A stretch of DNA of 64,000 nt from Hyphomicrobiales bacterium (GCA_900473045.1 UCKS01000010.1:1-64000), one strand, 5' to 3'. Counted from the stretch's first letter, positions 26,931 to 36,349 are shown. Notes: generated by a model from the sequence alone, not told the origin. Program-made: numbers and translations.

Positions 26931-27872
26931 GTGAACACATCCATGCCGACTGCCGCCGCGCCTGCGCATACCGTCATGCAAGGACTTGCGATCATGCTGG
27001 TGGCGATGATCATTTTGCCCTGCATGGATGCGATCGCCAAATATATGGCGGTCTATCAGGGCATGTCGCCGGCGCAGGTGACGTTCTACCGGTTCTTCTT
27101 CCAGCTGGTCTCTATCCTGCCGATGCTTCTGTCGACCGGTGGCCTGCGGGCGCTGAAGCCAAAGCGCCTGTGGTTCAACCTGTTGCGCGGTGTGCTCCTG
27201 GCCGGTGCCGCCTTGCTGTTTTTCGTCTCGGTCAAATACATGCCGCTGGCCGATGTCTTCGCCATCTATTTCGTCGAACCGTTCATCCTCACCTGCCTTT
27301 CGGCTCTGATCCTGCGCGAAAAAGTCGGCTGGCGGCGCTGGCTCGCCATCTTCATCGGCTTTGGAGGGGCGATGATCGTCATCCAGCCGAGTTTCGAAAT
27401 CTTCGGGCTGAAGTCGTTGATGCCGGTTTTCTGCGCCTTCCTGTTCGCCTGCTATCTGCTGCTCAACCGGGTTGTCGGCAATGCCGATACGCCTTTGACG
27501 ATGCAGACCATTGCCGGTATCGGCGGCTCGCTGTTCATGATCGTCGTCATCGCGGTCGGTTATAGTGCGGGGTTGGAGGATTTCGTACCGTCACTGCCGC
27601 ACTCGACCCTTGGCTGGGTTCTGGTCATCGCGCTGGGCACCATCTCCGGCTATGGCCATCTTCTCGTCGTCAAGGCATTTCAGGCCGCCCCCGTGTCGCT
27701 TCTGGCGCCATTCCATTATCTGGAAATCATCACCGGCACGGCGCTCGGCTTCCTGATATTCGGTGAATTCCCCACGTGGTCGAAATGGCTGGGTATCGCC
27801 ATCATTGTTGGCTCCGGCCTGTTCATGATCTGGCGGGAGCGTCGGGCAGGCCTAATGATAAAAACTGACTGA
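26931..27872 (+). CDS. DMT-superfamily (EamA) transporter
   Basis: A 313-residue protein with ten predicted membrane helices arranged as two EamA repeats (about 18-145 and 165-300). Features include LPCMDAIAKYMAVYQGMSPAQVTFYRF in the first repeat and FQAAPVSLLAPFHYLEIITGTALGFLIFGEFP in the second. Such carriers export metabolites or take up cofactors; the substrate cannot be inferred. The frame opens with GTG 26931; ATG 26943 is an equally good start, and neither has a clear ribosome-binding site. Confidence 0.85.
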   Translation: MNTSMPTAAAPAHTVMQGLAIMLVAMIILPCMDAIAKYMAVYQGMSPAQVTFYRFFFQLVSILPMLLSTGGLRALKPKRLWFNLLRGVLLAGAALLFFVSVKYMPLADVFAIYFVEPFILTCLSALILREKVGWRRWLAIFIGFGGAMIVIQPSFEIFGLKSLMPVFCAFLFACYLLLNRVVGNADTPLTMQTIAGIGGSLFMIVVIAVGYSAGLEDFVPSLPHSTLGWVLVIALGTISGYGHLLVVKAFQAAPVSLLAPFHYLEIITGTALGFLIFGEFPTWSKWLGIAIIVGSGLFMIWRERRAGLMIKTD

Positions 27873-27968
27873 ATCCATCAAGTCTCTGCTAACACTCATT
27901 CTTTCCGGATTGGAAACTGCTCTCGGTCTAGTTTCTCTCCAGTTTCATGATGAAACGGGAGAGAAGCG

Positions 27969-28571
27969 ATGGGTGAACTTCGTCTTTCTTATCCGGCATG
28001 TGTCATCGCCGGGAAGACGCGCTTGACGGTCGATGATATCGCCATTCTGCGCGAACATGTTTTCGTTCCAGGGATTACCGCATCGCAAGACGCGGTAATC
28101 CTTTTGGCGATCAACGGCTCGTGCAGCGAAAAATGCCCGGAATGGCACCACTATTTCATCAATACCATGACCGAATTCATCGTCCGCACCAGCTATCCGC
28201 AAGGCGCCATGGATGAATGGAATGCCGATTGGCTGATTGCGATGATTTCGACGCGCGGCGTGGTGAATTCGCGGATCGAGCTCGATCTGTTGTTTCACAT
28301 CATCGATATCTCCACGCACATTCCAGACAGCCTGTCGATCTTTGCGCTGGAACAGATCCGCATTGCGATGACCGGGGATGCCGGTGCCTGGGCCGTGTTG
28401 CGCGGTAGCCGCAAAAATGGGCTGGAGAAAGCCGATATTCTGCTGATCGCCCGGGTGATGAGCGCCATCGCCCGCTCGCGCGGCAGTCAGTTGACGTCAC
28501 GTGAACGCCGGATGCTGGAGCAGATCGGTATCCTGACCGGCCTTTCGAGCGAGCGTACCAAAGCAGCATAG
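27969..28571 (+). CDS. Conserved-looking hypothetical protein
   Basis: A 200-residue soluble protein (MGELRLSYPACVIAGKTRLTVDDIAILREHVFVPGITASQ...) that I cannot place in a family. Notable are NGSCSEKCPEWHHYFINTMTEFIV at about 49-72 and a C-terminal helical half ending SQLTSRERRMLEQIGILTGLS. The middle segment EFIVRTSYPQGAMDEWNADWL is TerB-like in rhythm, but I would not assign it. AGAGAAGCG before the ATG and normal codon use indicate a real gene. Confidence 0.75.
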   Translation: MGELRLSYPACVIAGKTRLTVDDIAILREHVFVPGITASQDAVILLAINGSCSEKCPEWHHYFINTMTEFIVRTSYPQGAMDEWNADWLIAMISTRGVVNSRIELDLLFHIIDISTHIPDSLSIFALEQIRIAMTGDAGAWAVLRGSRKNGLEKADILLIARVMSAIARSRGSQLTSRERRMLEQIGILTGLSSERTKAA

Positions 28572-28671
28572 CGCTGCAAAAGCACGGAAGCCGGCGGATG
28601 CCGGCCTCCCGCACGATTTGTTCACGCTCTACAGCTAGCCTTGGCTGACGATCAATGGGAGAGCGCAGATA

Positions 28672-29925
28672 GTGACGCATGCACCGGCGATCGCGCTGCT
28701 TGTCATCAATGTCGGGCTTTTGTGGCTTCTGCTGGCGGTGCCGCTCGGATTGCGCACGGTGCGTGTGAAGGGCTCGTTCCGTGCGAGCCGGGCCAAGGTC
28801 TGGAGTGCGATCTTTCCGCTCGGAACGTCCGCCGACTGGCATCATTCCGTGCTCGCCAGCCACCTCGTGCCAGACGCGCCCACCCGGGTACAGCAGACCT
28901 ATACGCATCTCGACCGGCACGGAGAGCCGATTAAAAGGTCGCTGGAGATTACCGAAACGCAGGCCGGGGTCGAATATGACGCCCGGGTCCTGGAGGACAG
29001 TGCACTCGACGCCGCGTTCTGGAAGGATTTTGGCGAACGCCGGCGGCTCGTCGAAGACGGTGACAGGGTGCACCTGACGATCGAGCAGACGGACCGCTAT
29101 CGCGGCCTGGCGTTTCTGATCTTTCGCTTCTTTGCCCTGCGGCGCGAGATCAGGGCTTTGCAGCAATGGCTTGAGACCGGCCAGAGCAAACCCGCACGGG
29201 TCGCCTTCGAACATCCGCTTGTTCAATGTGGATTGGCGGTTTTATCGACTCTGCTTCTCTGGCCATTCTTCGGTCTGACCCGCACCGGCCTGCTGCTGTC
29301 GTCGCTGTTGACGCTGGTCATCGTGCTGCACGAACTGGGCCACATGGCAGCCTACCGCGCCTTCGGTCACAAGACGGTCCGGATGATCTTCGTGCCGTTG
29401 CTCGGTGGTGTGGCCATCGGTGGCAGGCCTTACAACTCCGTCTTCGAGGTTGCCACCTGCGCGCTGATGGGGGCAGGCATGTCGGCTTTCCTCATCCCGG
29501 TCGCCATCTTTCTACACAAGGCGGCCAGCAACGACATGTTCGCCTCGGGACCGGCGGTTCTGATTTTTCTGCTGATTCTCGGTGCGTTCAACCTGCTCAA
29601 CCTGTTGCCGATGAACCGCTTCGACGGCGGCCAGGTGTTACGCCAGGTTTTTTATTCACCCATTGGCCGCGTGGCAGGAAGCTTCCTCATCACTCTGATC
29701 ATTGCCGGTGTCGGCTGGCGCATCGGCGTGTCAACGCCAGCCTTGCTGGCAGGGCTCGCGGTGTTCGCACTGCTCAGCATGATGGGGAGTGGCGGCGTCA
29801 AACCGCGCCATCGCCTTGACGAGATGACGGGGGGCCAGCGCATCCTCAGTGGCCTGGGGCTTTACTCTGCTGTGGCTCTGCATGGCTATGCCATCGTCTA
29901 TGCCACCGACAGGCTGTTTTCCTGA
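28672..29925 (+). CDS. Membrane site-2-type metalloprotease with N-terminal SRPBCC-like domain
   Basis: A 417-residue protein. After a first hydrophobic segment (6-30) comes an SRPBCC/START-like region, about 32-165 ([28 protein letters not shown]). The C-terminal half is an M50-type membrane protease core: HELGH at 220-224 in a hydrophobic helix and [11 protein letters not shown] at 310-320, whose Asp318 would be the third zinc ligand. Substrate unknown. The GTG start 28672 has GGGAGAG upstream. Its last 28 bases overlap the end of lipB on the other strand. Confidence 0.85.
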   Translation: MTHAPAIALLVINVGLLWLLLAVPLGLRTVRVKGSFRASRAKVWSAIFPLGTSADWHHSVLASHLVPDAPTRVQQTYTHLDRHGEPIKRSLEITETQAGVEYDARVLEDSALDAAFWKDFGERRRLVEDGDRVHLTIEQTDRYRGLAFLIFRFFALRREIRALQQWLETGQSKPARVAFEHPLVQCGLAVLSTLLLWPFFGLTRTGLLLSSLLTLVIVLHELGHMAAYRAFGHKTVRMIFVPLLGGVAIGGRPYNSVFEVATCALMGAGMSAFLIPVAIFLHKAASNDMFASGPAVLIFLLILGAFNLLNLLPMNRFDGGQVLRQVFYSPIGRVAGSFLITLIIAGVGWRIGVSTPALLAGLAVFALLSMMGSGGVKPRHRLDEMTGGQRILSGLGLYSAVALHGYAIVYATDRLFS

Positions 29926-30656
29926 CCGGACCGCAGACAGTTGGCGTCATTGACCGCCGGACCGAAGATATCCTCGAATGCCTCTCGAAGTTTGATATCG
30001 ACATCGGTCATCATCACCGGCAAGCCGAGGTCGACCAGGCTGGTGACGCCGTAGCCGCGAATACCGCAAGGCACGATGCCGTCGAAATGTTCCAGTTCCG
30101 GATCGACGTTGAGCGACATGCCGTGAAAGCTCACCCATCGGCGCAGGCGAATGCCGATCGCGGCGATCTTGTCCTCCGCCATCGAGCCATCGGGGAGGGA
30201 TGGCCGTTCCGGACGCCGGACCCAGACGCCGACGCGGTCCTCCCGCCGTTCGCCCCTGACATTCATGCTGGAAAGCGTTTCGATCACCAGGCTCTCGAGT
30301 GCCGCGACAAAGGCGCGAACATCCTGCTTGCGCCGCTTCAGATCGAGCATGACGTAAACGACGCGCTGTCCAGGGCCATGATAGGTATATTCGCCGCCAC
30401 GGCCGGTCTGAAACACCGGAAAGCGGCCGGGCATGACGAGGTCGGCTGCGTTTGCGCTGGTTCCGGCGGTATAAAGCGGTGGGTGTTCGACGAGCCAGAC
30501 GAGTTCGTCCGCTTCGCCGGCGGCAATGGCTGCGGCCTCGCGCTCCATCGTTTCGATTGCGTCGGCATATTCGACCAATGAGGGTGCGATTCTCCACCGC
30601 ACCGGCGGACAGCCATCGGCTGCGAAGAACGTTTTTTCCAGATTTTCGCGCTGCAT
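29898..30656 (-). CDS. lipB: Octanoyltransferase (lipoate biosynthesis)
   Basis: LipB moves octanoyl from acyl carrier protein to lipoyl domains, before LipA adds sulfur. The 252-residue protein has the [12 protein letters not shown] segment, [19 protein letters not shown], catalytic Lys163 and catalytic Cys197 ([15 protein letters not shown]). A basic/Pro insert around 147-160 ([13 protein letters not shown]) is longer than in E. coli. ATG 30656 is used. The gene converges with and overlaps the S2P-like gene by 28 bases. Confidence 0.95.
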   Translation of the reverse strand: MQRENLEKTFFAADGCPPVRWRIAPSLVEYADAIETMEREAAAIAAGEADELVWLVEHPPLYTAGTSANAADLVMPGRFPVFQTGRGGEYTYHGPGQRVVYVMLDLKRRKQDVRAFVAALESLVIETLSSMNVRGERREDRVGVWVRRPERPSLPDGSMAEDKIAAIGIRLRRWVSFHGMSLNVDPELEHFDGIVPCGIRGYGVTSLVDLGLPVMMTDVDIKLREAFEDIFGPAVNDANCLRSGQENSLSVA

Positions 30657-30787
30657 GACCAAAGCAATCCCGTTGATTTGTTTTTCTAAATGGTACGCCA
30701 GAGGTCAAGAGTCCAGCATTCTCAGGGGCGCACGAACCAGCCTGTTGAAATAGTTGATGTTGCCGTCAACTTTCTGTCATCCTGCCC

Positions 30788-30816
30788 TTGTGCACCCCAA
30801 ATGCTTTTGCTACATG
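30788..30816 (+). promoter_or_regulatory. Possible promoter for tRNA-Leu
   Basis: TTGTGC (30788-30793) and TACATG (30811-30816) with a 17-base spacer lie about 36 bases before the mature tRNA. Seen by eye; moderate at best. Confidence 0.4.
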
Positions 30817-30851
30817 CAGCCCCGCCGGAGCAGTTCGGCATCTACCACGAT

Positions 30852-30936
30852 GCGGTCGTGGCGGAATTGGTAGACGCGCAGCGTTGAGGTCGCTGTGGGG
30901 CAACCCGTGGAAGTTCGAGTCTTCTCGACCGCACCA
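30852..30936 (+). tRNA. tRNA-Leu (anticodon GAG)
   Basis: An 85-base class II tRNA. The 7-bp acceptor stem pairs GCGGTCG with CGACCGC; the D-arm contains GGCGGAATTGGTAGACGC; the anticodon stem CAGCG/CGCTG frames the loop TTGAGGT, giving anticodon GAG (leucine codons CTC/CTT). The long variable arm TGGGGCAACCCGTGG and T-loop TTCGAGT are typical of leucine tRNAs. The 3' CCA is encoded. A terminator follows 25 bases later. Confidence 0.97.
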
Positions 30937-30960
30937 TCTGGCTCTCGGGCCAAACAAGAA

Positions 30961-30983
30961 GCCCGCTTTTAGCGGGTTTTTTT
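30961..30983 (+). terminator. Terminator of tRNA-Leu
   Basis: CCCGCT (30962-30967) and AGCGGG (30971-30976) form a short stem with a TTT loop followed by seven T's, a standard intrinsic terminator. Confidence 0.85.
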
Positions 30984-31020
30984 GTGTCTTCAGCACGGAT
31001 TAAGCTTTGCTTTCTCGTAC

Positions 31021-31524
31021 TTATCCTGCAGTTTTCTCCTGCTTTGCAAAGCGCTTGATCGCCCGCTCGCGCTTCAGGCGCGACAATCTCTGAAGCCAGA
31101 AGATGCCGTCGAGCTGATCGATTTCGTGCTGCATGCAGATGGACAGAAGGCCGTCGGCGCGGTCTTCCTTCTCCTCCCCAAGCAGCGTCTGATAGCGGAC
31201 CCGCATCTGGCTCGGCCGGGTGACGTCTTCGGTTATGCCCGGCATCGAGACGCTGCCTTCGGCATGTGTCGTCGTTTCAGCCGATGACCAGATGATTTCC
31301 GGATTGACGTAGATTTTTGTGCCGGACTGAGCGTCGATCTCGATGACGGTCAGGCGTCGCAGCACGCCGATATGCGGTGCCGTGATGCCGATCCCGGGCG
31401 CTGCCCGCATGGTGTCGAGTAGGTCTCCCGCCAGTGCGGCTAGATCGGCGTCGAATTGTTCCACCTTGCTGGTGGGCATGGAGAGAATGGGATCGGGAAA
31501 ACGCAGGATCGGTTGGACGGGCAA
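31021..31524 (-). CDS. Peptide-deformylase-like protein lacking two metal ligands
   Basis: A 167-residue protein with the deformylase fold but a degraded active site. Motif 1 is GIGITAPHIG (44-53) with His in place of the conserved Gln; motif 2 is EGSVS (89-93) with Ser91 where the metal-binding Cys should be; motif 3 is HEIDQLDG (133-140) with Gln137 where the second metal-binding His should be. Only His133 and catalytic Glu134 remain. It is probably not an active deformylase. TTG 31524 (MPVQPILRFPDP) has GGAG seven bases upstream; ATG 31563 would add 13 residues. Confidence 0.85.
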   Translation of the reverse strand: MPVQPILRFPDPILSMPTSKVEQFDADLAALAGDLLDTMRAAPGIGITAPHIGVLRRLTVIEIDAQSGTKIYVNPEIIWSSAETTTHAEGSVSMPGITEDVTRPSQMRVRYQTLLGEEKEDRADGLLSICMQHEIDQLDGIFWLQRLSRLKRERAIKRFAKQEKTAG

Positions 31525-31776
31525 GGGCTGACTCCATGGCTTTTCTCCGCAAGAGCTAAACATTTCATATGAATTTGCAACAGCTTGCACAAAAACGGCG
31601 ATACGATCGGATTGGCAGCGTATCGGGTGGTGGACCTCGTCTGTTTGTTGAGCTAGCAGGACAGAGGGGTTCGCTTTCAAGGCGCGCCGCAGTCACCAGT
31701 CTAGGACATTGCCTTCCTGCTCCCGTCCGGTTCAGCCGGCGTCTTGGATGGCTGCAATTCTTTTGAGGGCGGGCAC

Positions 31777-33204
31777 ATGAGCAGTACCGGCGACCAGGAC
31801 AAAGACCGCAACTCCCCGGACGCCGATGTTTATGACGGCTCGGATATCTATGCCGAGGATGGATCGGTCCGTTCCGACTACCTGATGCATGTCGGTGCAG
31901 CCATCGCCGACCGCGATCTCCTCTATCTGCGCCAGCACGTTGCTCGCCTGCACGCCTCCGAAATGGGCGATCTGCTGGAGGCGATACAGCAGGACCAGCG
32001 CCGGGCGCTGGTTTCACTTCTCGGCGACGATTTCGATCTGTCGTCGCTGACCGAGGTGGATGAGGCGATCCGTCTCGATATCGTCGAGCACCTGCCGAAC
32101 GAGCAGATTGCCGCCGCTCTTGGCGAAATGGATTCCGACGACGCCGTCTACATCCTGGAAGACCTTGATCAGGAGGACCAGGAAGAGATCCTGTCAAAAC
32201 TGCCGTTCACCGAGCGGGTGCGGCTAAGGCGTTCGCTGGATTATCCCGAAAGCACGGCCGGACGCCGCATGCAGACGGAATTCGTTGCCGTGCCGCCGTT
32301 CTGGACTGTGGGCCAGACCATCGACTACATGCGCGAAGACGAAAACCTTCCGGAAAGCTTTACCCAGATCTTCGTCATCGATCCGACCTTCAAGCTGCTC
32401 GGCGCGCTTGACCTCGACCGTGTGCTGCGCACCAAGCGTTCGGTCAAGATCGAGACGATCATGCGCGAGACCAACCATCCGGTGCCGGCCGAGATGGACC
32501 AGGAAGAGGCGGCGCAGCTGTTTGAACAGTATGACCTTCTGTCCGCCGCCGTGGTCGATGAGAACAACAGGCTGGTCGGCGTGCTGACCATTGATGACGT
32601 CGTCGACGTTATCCAGGAAGAAGCCGAAGAAGATTTGATGCGGCTGGGCGGTGTCGGTGACGAAGAACTGTCCGATTCGATCGGCAGCACGTCGCGGTCG
32701 CGCGTGCCATGGCTTCTGGTCAATCTGTTGACGGCATTTTTGGCGGCATCGGTGATCGGGCTGTTCGAGGCGACAATTCAGCAGATCGTTGCGCTTGCCG
32801 TCTTGATGCCGATCGTTGCCGGGATGGGCGGGAATGCCGGGTCGCAGACGATGACGGTGACCGTGCGTGCGCTCGCCACCCGCGATCTCGATATTCACAA
32901 TGCCTGGCGCATTGTTCGTCGTGAAGCCGGTGTCGGCCTGTTGAACGGGCTGTTGTTCGGCGTCCTGATCGGTGTCGTCGCCGGCGCCTGGTTCCAGGAC
33001 TATAATATTGGCGGTATCATTGCGGCTGCGATGCTGATCAACATGATTGCTGCGGCGCTTGCCGGCATCATGATCCCACTGCTGCTTGACCGGTTTGGCG
33101 CCGATCCTGCGGTTTCTTCTGCTGTTTTCGTCACGACGGTTACGGATGTCACCGGCTTTTTCGCGTTTCTGGGGCTTGCCACGTGGTGGTTTCGGGTCAG
33201 TTGA
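31777..33204 (+). CDS. mgtE: Magnesium transporter MgtE
   Basis: A 475-residue MgtE: acidic N-terminal helical domain (about 40-155, with repeated DLLEAIQQDQRRAL- and LPNEQIAAAL-type segments), a CBS pair (about 160-280) and a five-helix membrane domain (about 310-475) with the pore signature AGMGGNAGSQTMTV and PLLLDRFGADPAVSSAVFVTTVTDVTGF. The N-domain and CBS pair sense cytosolic magnesium and close the channel. Start MSSTGDQDKDR with GAGGG upstream. I saw no magnesium riboswitch in the leader. Confidence 0.96.
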   Translation: MSSTGDQDKDRNSPDADVYDGSDIYAEDGSVRSDYLMHVGAAIADRDLLYLRQHVARLHASEMGDLLEAIQQDQRRALVSLLGDDFDLSSLTEVDEAIRLDIVEHLPNEQIAAALGEMDSDDAVYILEDLDQEDQEEILSKLPFTERVRLRRSLDYPESTAGRRMQTEFVAVPPFWTVGQTIDYMREDENLPESFTQIFVIDPTFKLLGALDLDRVLRTKRSVKIETIMRETNHPVPAEMDQEEAAQLFEQYDLLSAAVVDENNRLVGVLTIDDVVDVIQEEAEEDLMRLGGVGDEELSDSIGSTSRSRVPWLLVNLLTAFLAASVIGLFEATIQQIVALAVLMPIVAGMGGNAGSQTMTVTVRALATRDLDIHNAWRIVRREAGVGLLNGLLFGVLIGVVAGAWFQDYNIGGIIAAAMLINMIAAALAGIMIPLLLDRFGADPAVSSAVFVTTVTDVTGFFAFLGLATWWFRVS

Positions 33205-33370
33205 TGCGTGCGCCAAAATTTGACTTTTACGTCAAAGTCAATAAGACTGCCTTTAGACATCGTAGCGGCCTCATATCAGGCGTGTTGGCCGGTGCGACAC
33301 TTCAACCGCAGCGGGATCGTCCGGCGCCTGTCGCCTGATTTTTCCGATTGCGGCGTAAGGCGAGGCAGGC

Positions 33371-33757
33371 GTGAACAAGTATTATACCATTACGGAGCTG
33401 ACACGGGAATTCGGAGTTTCGACCCGCACCCTGCGCTTCTATGAGGACGAGGGGCTTATTCACCCGGAGCGGCGCGGCAGGACGCGATTGTTCCGTTCGG
33501 CAGACCGTCGCCTGATCATGGAAATCCTGCGCGGCCGCCGTATCGGTTTCACCATCGCCGAAATCCGCGAGATCATCCAGGTCTACAGGGACCCGCCGGG
33601 CGAGGCCGGCCAATTGCGCCTGTTGATGAAGCGTGTCGAAGAAAAGCGCGACGAGCTCCACCAGAAGCGCAAGGACATCGAGGAAACGCTGGAAGAACTC
33701 GGCAATGTCGAGGAGGCCTGCCTGACGCGGCTGGCAGAAATCGGCGTCGGCACCTGA
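33371..33757 (+). CDS. MerR-family transcriptional regulator
   Basis: A 128-residue MerR protein: winged helix at about 5-75 (YTITELTREFGVSTRTLRFYEDEGLIHPERRGRTRLF) and a C-terminal coiled coil (LLMKRVEEKRDELHQKRKDIEETLEELG). There are no cysteines arranged for metal sensing, and the RRGRTRLFRSADRRLIMEILRGRRIGF region resembles the LiuR type that controls branched-chain amino acid or acyl-CoA catabolism, but no such genes are adjacent. GTG start 33371. Confidence 0.85.
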   Translation: MNKYYTITELTREFGVSTRTLRFYEDEGLIHPERRGRTRLFRSADRRLIMEILRGRRIGFTIAEIREIIQVYRDPPGEAGQLRLLMKRVEEKRDELHQKRKDIEETLEELGNVEEACLTRLAEIGVGT

Positions 33758-33872
33758 GCCACGCTCTCCGATCTTTCATCTGAAATCGCCATATTCAAAC
33801 CCCTTCATGTGCGTCACAGCACATTCACGGCCGCATGCCATATCGCCTTCGTCACAGAAATCGGAGGCATGC

Positions 33873-35846
33873 ATGTCAGATCGCCAGAAAACCCGCGCCC
33901 GGCCGAACCCACGCCGCGCGTTTTCGTCATCCTACGGTGAAATTCTCGCCGAGGGCGTCAACCGCCGCACGGTGCTCAAAGGCCTGTTTGGCTCGGCCGC
34001 TATAGCCGCCATTGGCCACGGCTTTTCGGCACAGCGGGTTCAAGCCGCAGCTCAATCGACATTGACGTTCAAGGAATTGCAGCGGGTTCGCGATACCGCC
34101 GACCATTGGCCGGAGGGCTATGGCCGCCAGGTTCTTGCCCGCTGGGGCGATGCGCTGTTTCCCGATAGCCCCGCCTTCAACATTGCCAGTCTCAACGGCA
34201 AGGCGGCGGAGCGGCAGTTCGGCTATAACAACGACTTCACCCAGTTCCTGTCTTTACCGCAGGGCTCGGCATCCTCTGACCGTGGCCTGATGGTCGTCAG
34301 CCACGAATATGCCTCGCCGTTCCTGATGTTTCCGGGGCTGACTGATGAGGATTACCGCGAAAAACTGACCGACGACCAGATCCGCGCCTTGATGGGCTGT
34401 CTTGGCGTCAGTGTCTTCGAAGTGGAAAAGACCGGCAGGGACTGGAAGATCGTTCTCGACAGCAAGCACAATCGCCGTATCCATATGGGCACGGAGATGG
34501 ATATCTCCGGCCCGGCCGCCGGCGACGACCGACTGAACACCAAGGCCGATCCGACCGGCAAAAAAGTATTAGGGACGATCTCCAACTGCAATGGCGGCAT
34601 CACGCCTTGGGGCACCATGCTGTCCGGCGAAGAAGGTGCGATGGACGTCTTTGCCGGTGATTACAAGACGCTGCCCAACCAGGAACTGGTCGCGCGGCAG
34701 GGCTGGGACGAGGAGGAGAACGACATCTATTCGATCAGCCGCGTCGACCCGCGTTTCAAGTTCGAGGAAGAGCCGAACGAGTGGATGCGGTTTGACTGGG
34801 TGGTCGAGATCGACCCGTTCGATCCGGAGGCAAAACCGGTCAAACGCACGTCACTTGGCCGCATGACGCATGAGGGTGCGCAGGTGACGGTGGCGCCGGA
34901 TGGCCGCGTCGTCGTTTTCATGGGTGATGACGACGATTTCGAATATCTCTACCGTTTCGTCACCCGCGATCCCTGGAACCCGGCAGACCGGTCGGCCAAC
35001 AAGGACCTGCTCGACAATGGAACCCTGTCCGTTGCCAAATTCGCCAGCGACGGAACCATGGTCTGGTTGCCGCTCACCGCAGGACAGGGGCCGCTGACGG
35101 CGGATGCCGGTTTTGCCACGCAGGCAGATGTCGTGCTCAATACCCGCGCTGCAGCCGATCTGGTTGGCGCCACGCCGATGGATGCTCCGGAAGGTTTTGT
35201 GCCGCATCATGGTACGGGAAAGCTCTACGTTGCCATGACCGAGAACGAGGACCGGCTGGCCGCGGGCAAGGGCAGCGAGCGCGAAACCGTCAATATCGCC
35301 AATCCGCGCGGCCCGAACCCGCATGGTCACCTGCTTGAACTGGTTCCGCCCGGTGCGCCGGACAAGCCGGATCATGCCGCCGACACGTTCACGTGGGATG
35401 TCTTCGTGCTCTGTGGCGACCCGGCCAAGCCGGAGGACGAGGCGATGTTTAATCCCGCAACGACGGCGTCGGGCTGGTTCACCGATCCGGACAATCTCGG
35501 TGTCGATCCGGCCGGCCGGCTTTGGGTGACCACCGATGGCCCGCCGCCGGAAGGCATCGCCGATTCGATGTATGTGATGGACACCGAGGGACCGGGCAGG
35601 GCCTTGCCAAAGCTGTTCTATATCGCGCCGGTCGGCTCTGAGTGCTGTTCACCGACGTTCACGCCGGATGGCACCAATGTCTTCGTCTCGATTCAGCACC
35701 CGGGTGAGTTGCGGCTGGCTGATAATGAAGATGCAACGACGATCGCCGATGCCGGGACCACCTGGCCGGATTTTGCCGATGGTATGCCGGCACGTCCGTC
35801 TCTGGTTGTGATCACGCGCGGCGACAAGGGTGTGGTTGGAAACTGA
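33873..35846 (+). CDS. phoX: PhoX-family alkaline phosphatase, Tat-exported
   Basis: A 657-residue PhoX/DUF839 protein. The twin-arginine signal NRRTVLKGLFGSAAIAAIGHG is at about 30-50. PhoX enzymes hydrolyse phosphate monoesters in the periplasm using calcium and iron; acidic clusters such as NCNGGITPWGTMLSGEE, RMTHEGAQV and FMGDDDDFEYLYRFVTRD are typical of the family. CGGAGG is six bases before ATG 33873. It may belong to the phosphate-starvation response, but no convincing Pho box was seen upstream. Confidence 0.9.
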   Translation: MSDRQKTRARPNPRRAFSSSYGEILAEGVNRRTVLKGLFGSAAIAAIGHGFSAQRVQAAAQSTLTFKELQRVRDTADHWPEGYGRQVLARWGDALFPDSPAFNIASLNGKAAERQFGYNNDFTQFLSLPQGSASSDRGLMVVSHEYASPFLMFPGLTDEDYREKLTDDQIRALMGCLGVSVFEVEKTGRDWKIVLDSKHNRRIHMGTEMDISGPAAGDDRLNTKADPTGKKVLGTISNCNGGITPWGTMLSGEEGAMDVFAGDYKTLPNQELVARQGWDEEENDIYSISRVDPRFKFEEEPNEWMRFDWVVEIDPFDPEAKPVKRTSLGRMTHEGAQVTVAPDGRVVVFMGDDDDFEYLYRFVTRDPWNPADRSANKDLLDNGTLSVAKFASDGTMVWLPLTAGQGPLTADAGFATQADVVLNTRAAADLVGATPMDAPEGFVPHHGTGKLYVAMTENEDRLAAGKGSERETVNIANPRGPNPHGHLLELVPPGAPDKPDHAADTFTWDVFVLCGDPAKPEDEAMFNPATTASGWFTDPDNLGVDPAGRLWVTTDGPPPEGIADSMYVMDTEGPGRALPKLFYIAPVGSECCSPTFTPDGTNVFVSIQHPGELRLADNEDATTIADAGTTWPDFADGMPARPSLVVITRGDKGVVGN

Positions 35847-35872
35847 AGCCGTAAGTCTCAAGGCCGGTGGGT

Positions 35873-36346
35873 TCAGATCCACCGGCTGGTGGCGCGGCAG
35901 TAGCGTTCGAATTCGAAACCGAAGCGCGACAGGAGATGCCGCTCTTCGTTACGGACGGCAAACAGCGTCATGATCACAACGGCAGCGCTGGCCATGATGA
36001 AGAACCAAGGATTGAGCGTGATCAGGCCGAAACCGACCATCATCAGGGTGTAGCCGAGATAGATCGGATTGCGGGTGAAATAGAACGGTCCGCAGGTGAC
36101 CAGATGGGACGAACAACGATGCGGCATGACCGCCGTGCGCCGTTCGATCAAGGTCTTTACCGCCCAGACATCCAGACAGACGGCAAGGATGATCAACAGC
36201 GAGCCAGACAGCCAAGGTATCCATCCATGGCCGTGCATGACCGCGATCGGCAAAGTCCGCCCCAAGCTGACCGCCCCCGCAAAGGCTGCCATATAGAGAA
36301 ATGGAGGCCAGGGGTAGGTCAACGGTTTGGCGCGATAGGCGTTCAT
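35873..36346 (-). CDS. Isoprenylcysteine carboxyl methyltransferase-like membrane protein
   Basis: A 157-residue membrane protein with four hydrophobic segments and the family motif HLVTCGPFYFTRNPIYLGYTLMMVGFGL followed by RNEERHLLSRFGFEFERYC, the SAM-binding Glu-Glu-rich end of ICMT/PEMT-like enzymes. The substrate in bacteria is unknown. Only three bases separate it from the upstream DUF1624 gene, so the two are one operon. AAGGA lies upstream of the ATG. Confidence 0.85.
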   Translation of the reverse strand: MNAYRAKPLTYPWPPFLYMAAFAGAVSLGRTLPIAVMHGHGWIPWLSGSLLIILAVCLDVWAVKTLIERRTAVMPHRCSSHLVTCGPFYFTRNPIYLGYTLMMVGFGLITLNPWFFIMASAAVVIMTLFAVRNEERHLLSRFGFEFERYCRATSRWI

Positions 36347-36349
36347 ATC

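Noticed and set aside
31564-31776. A magnesium-sensing leader (ykoK/M-box) before mgtE
   Set aside because: No conserved M-box blocks are visible, and the 213 bases have no strong competing stem-loops.
33758-33872. A Pho box upstream of phoX
   Set aside because: Partial CGTCACAG- and TTCACGG-type strings are present but do not form two properly spaced 7-base repeats of the CTGTCAT type.
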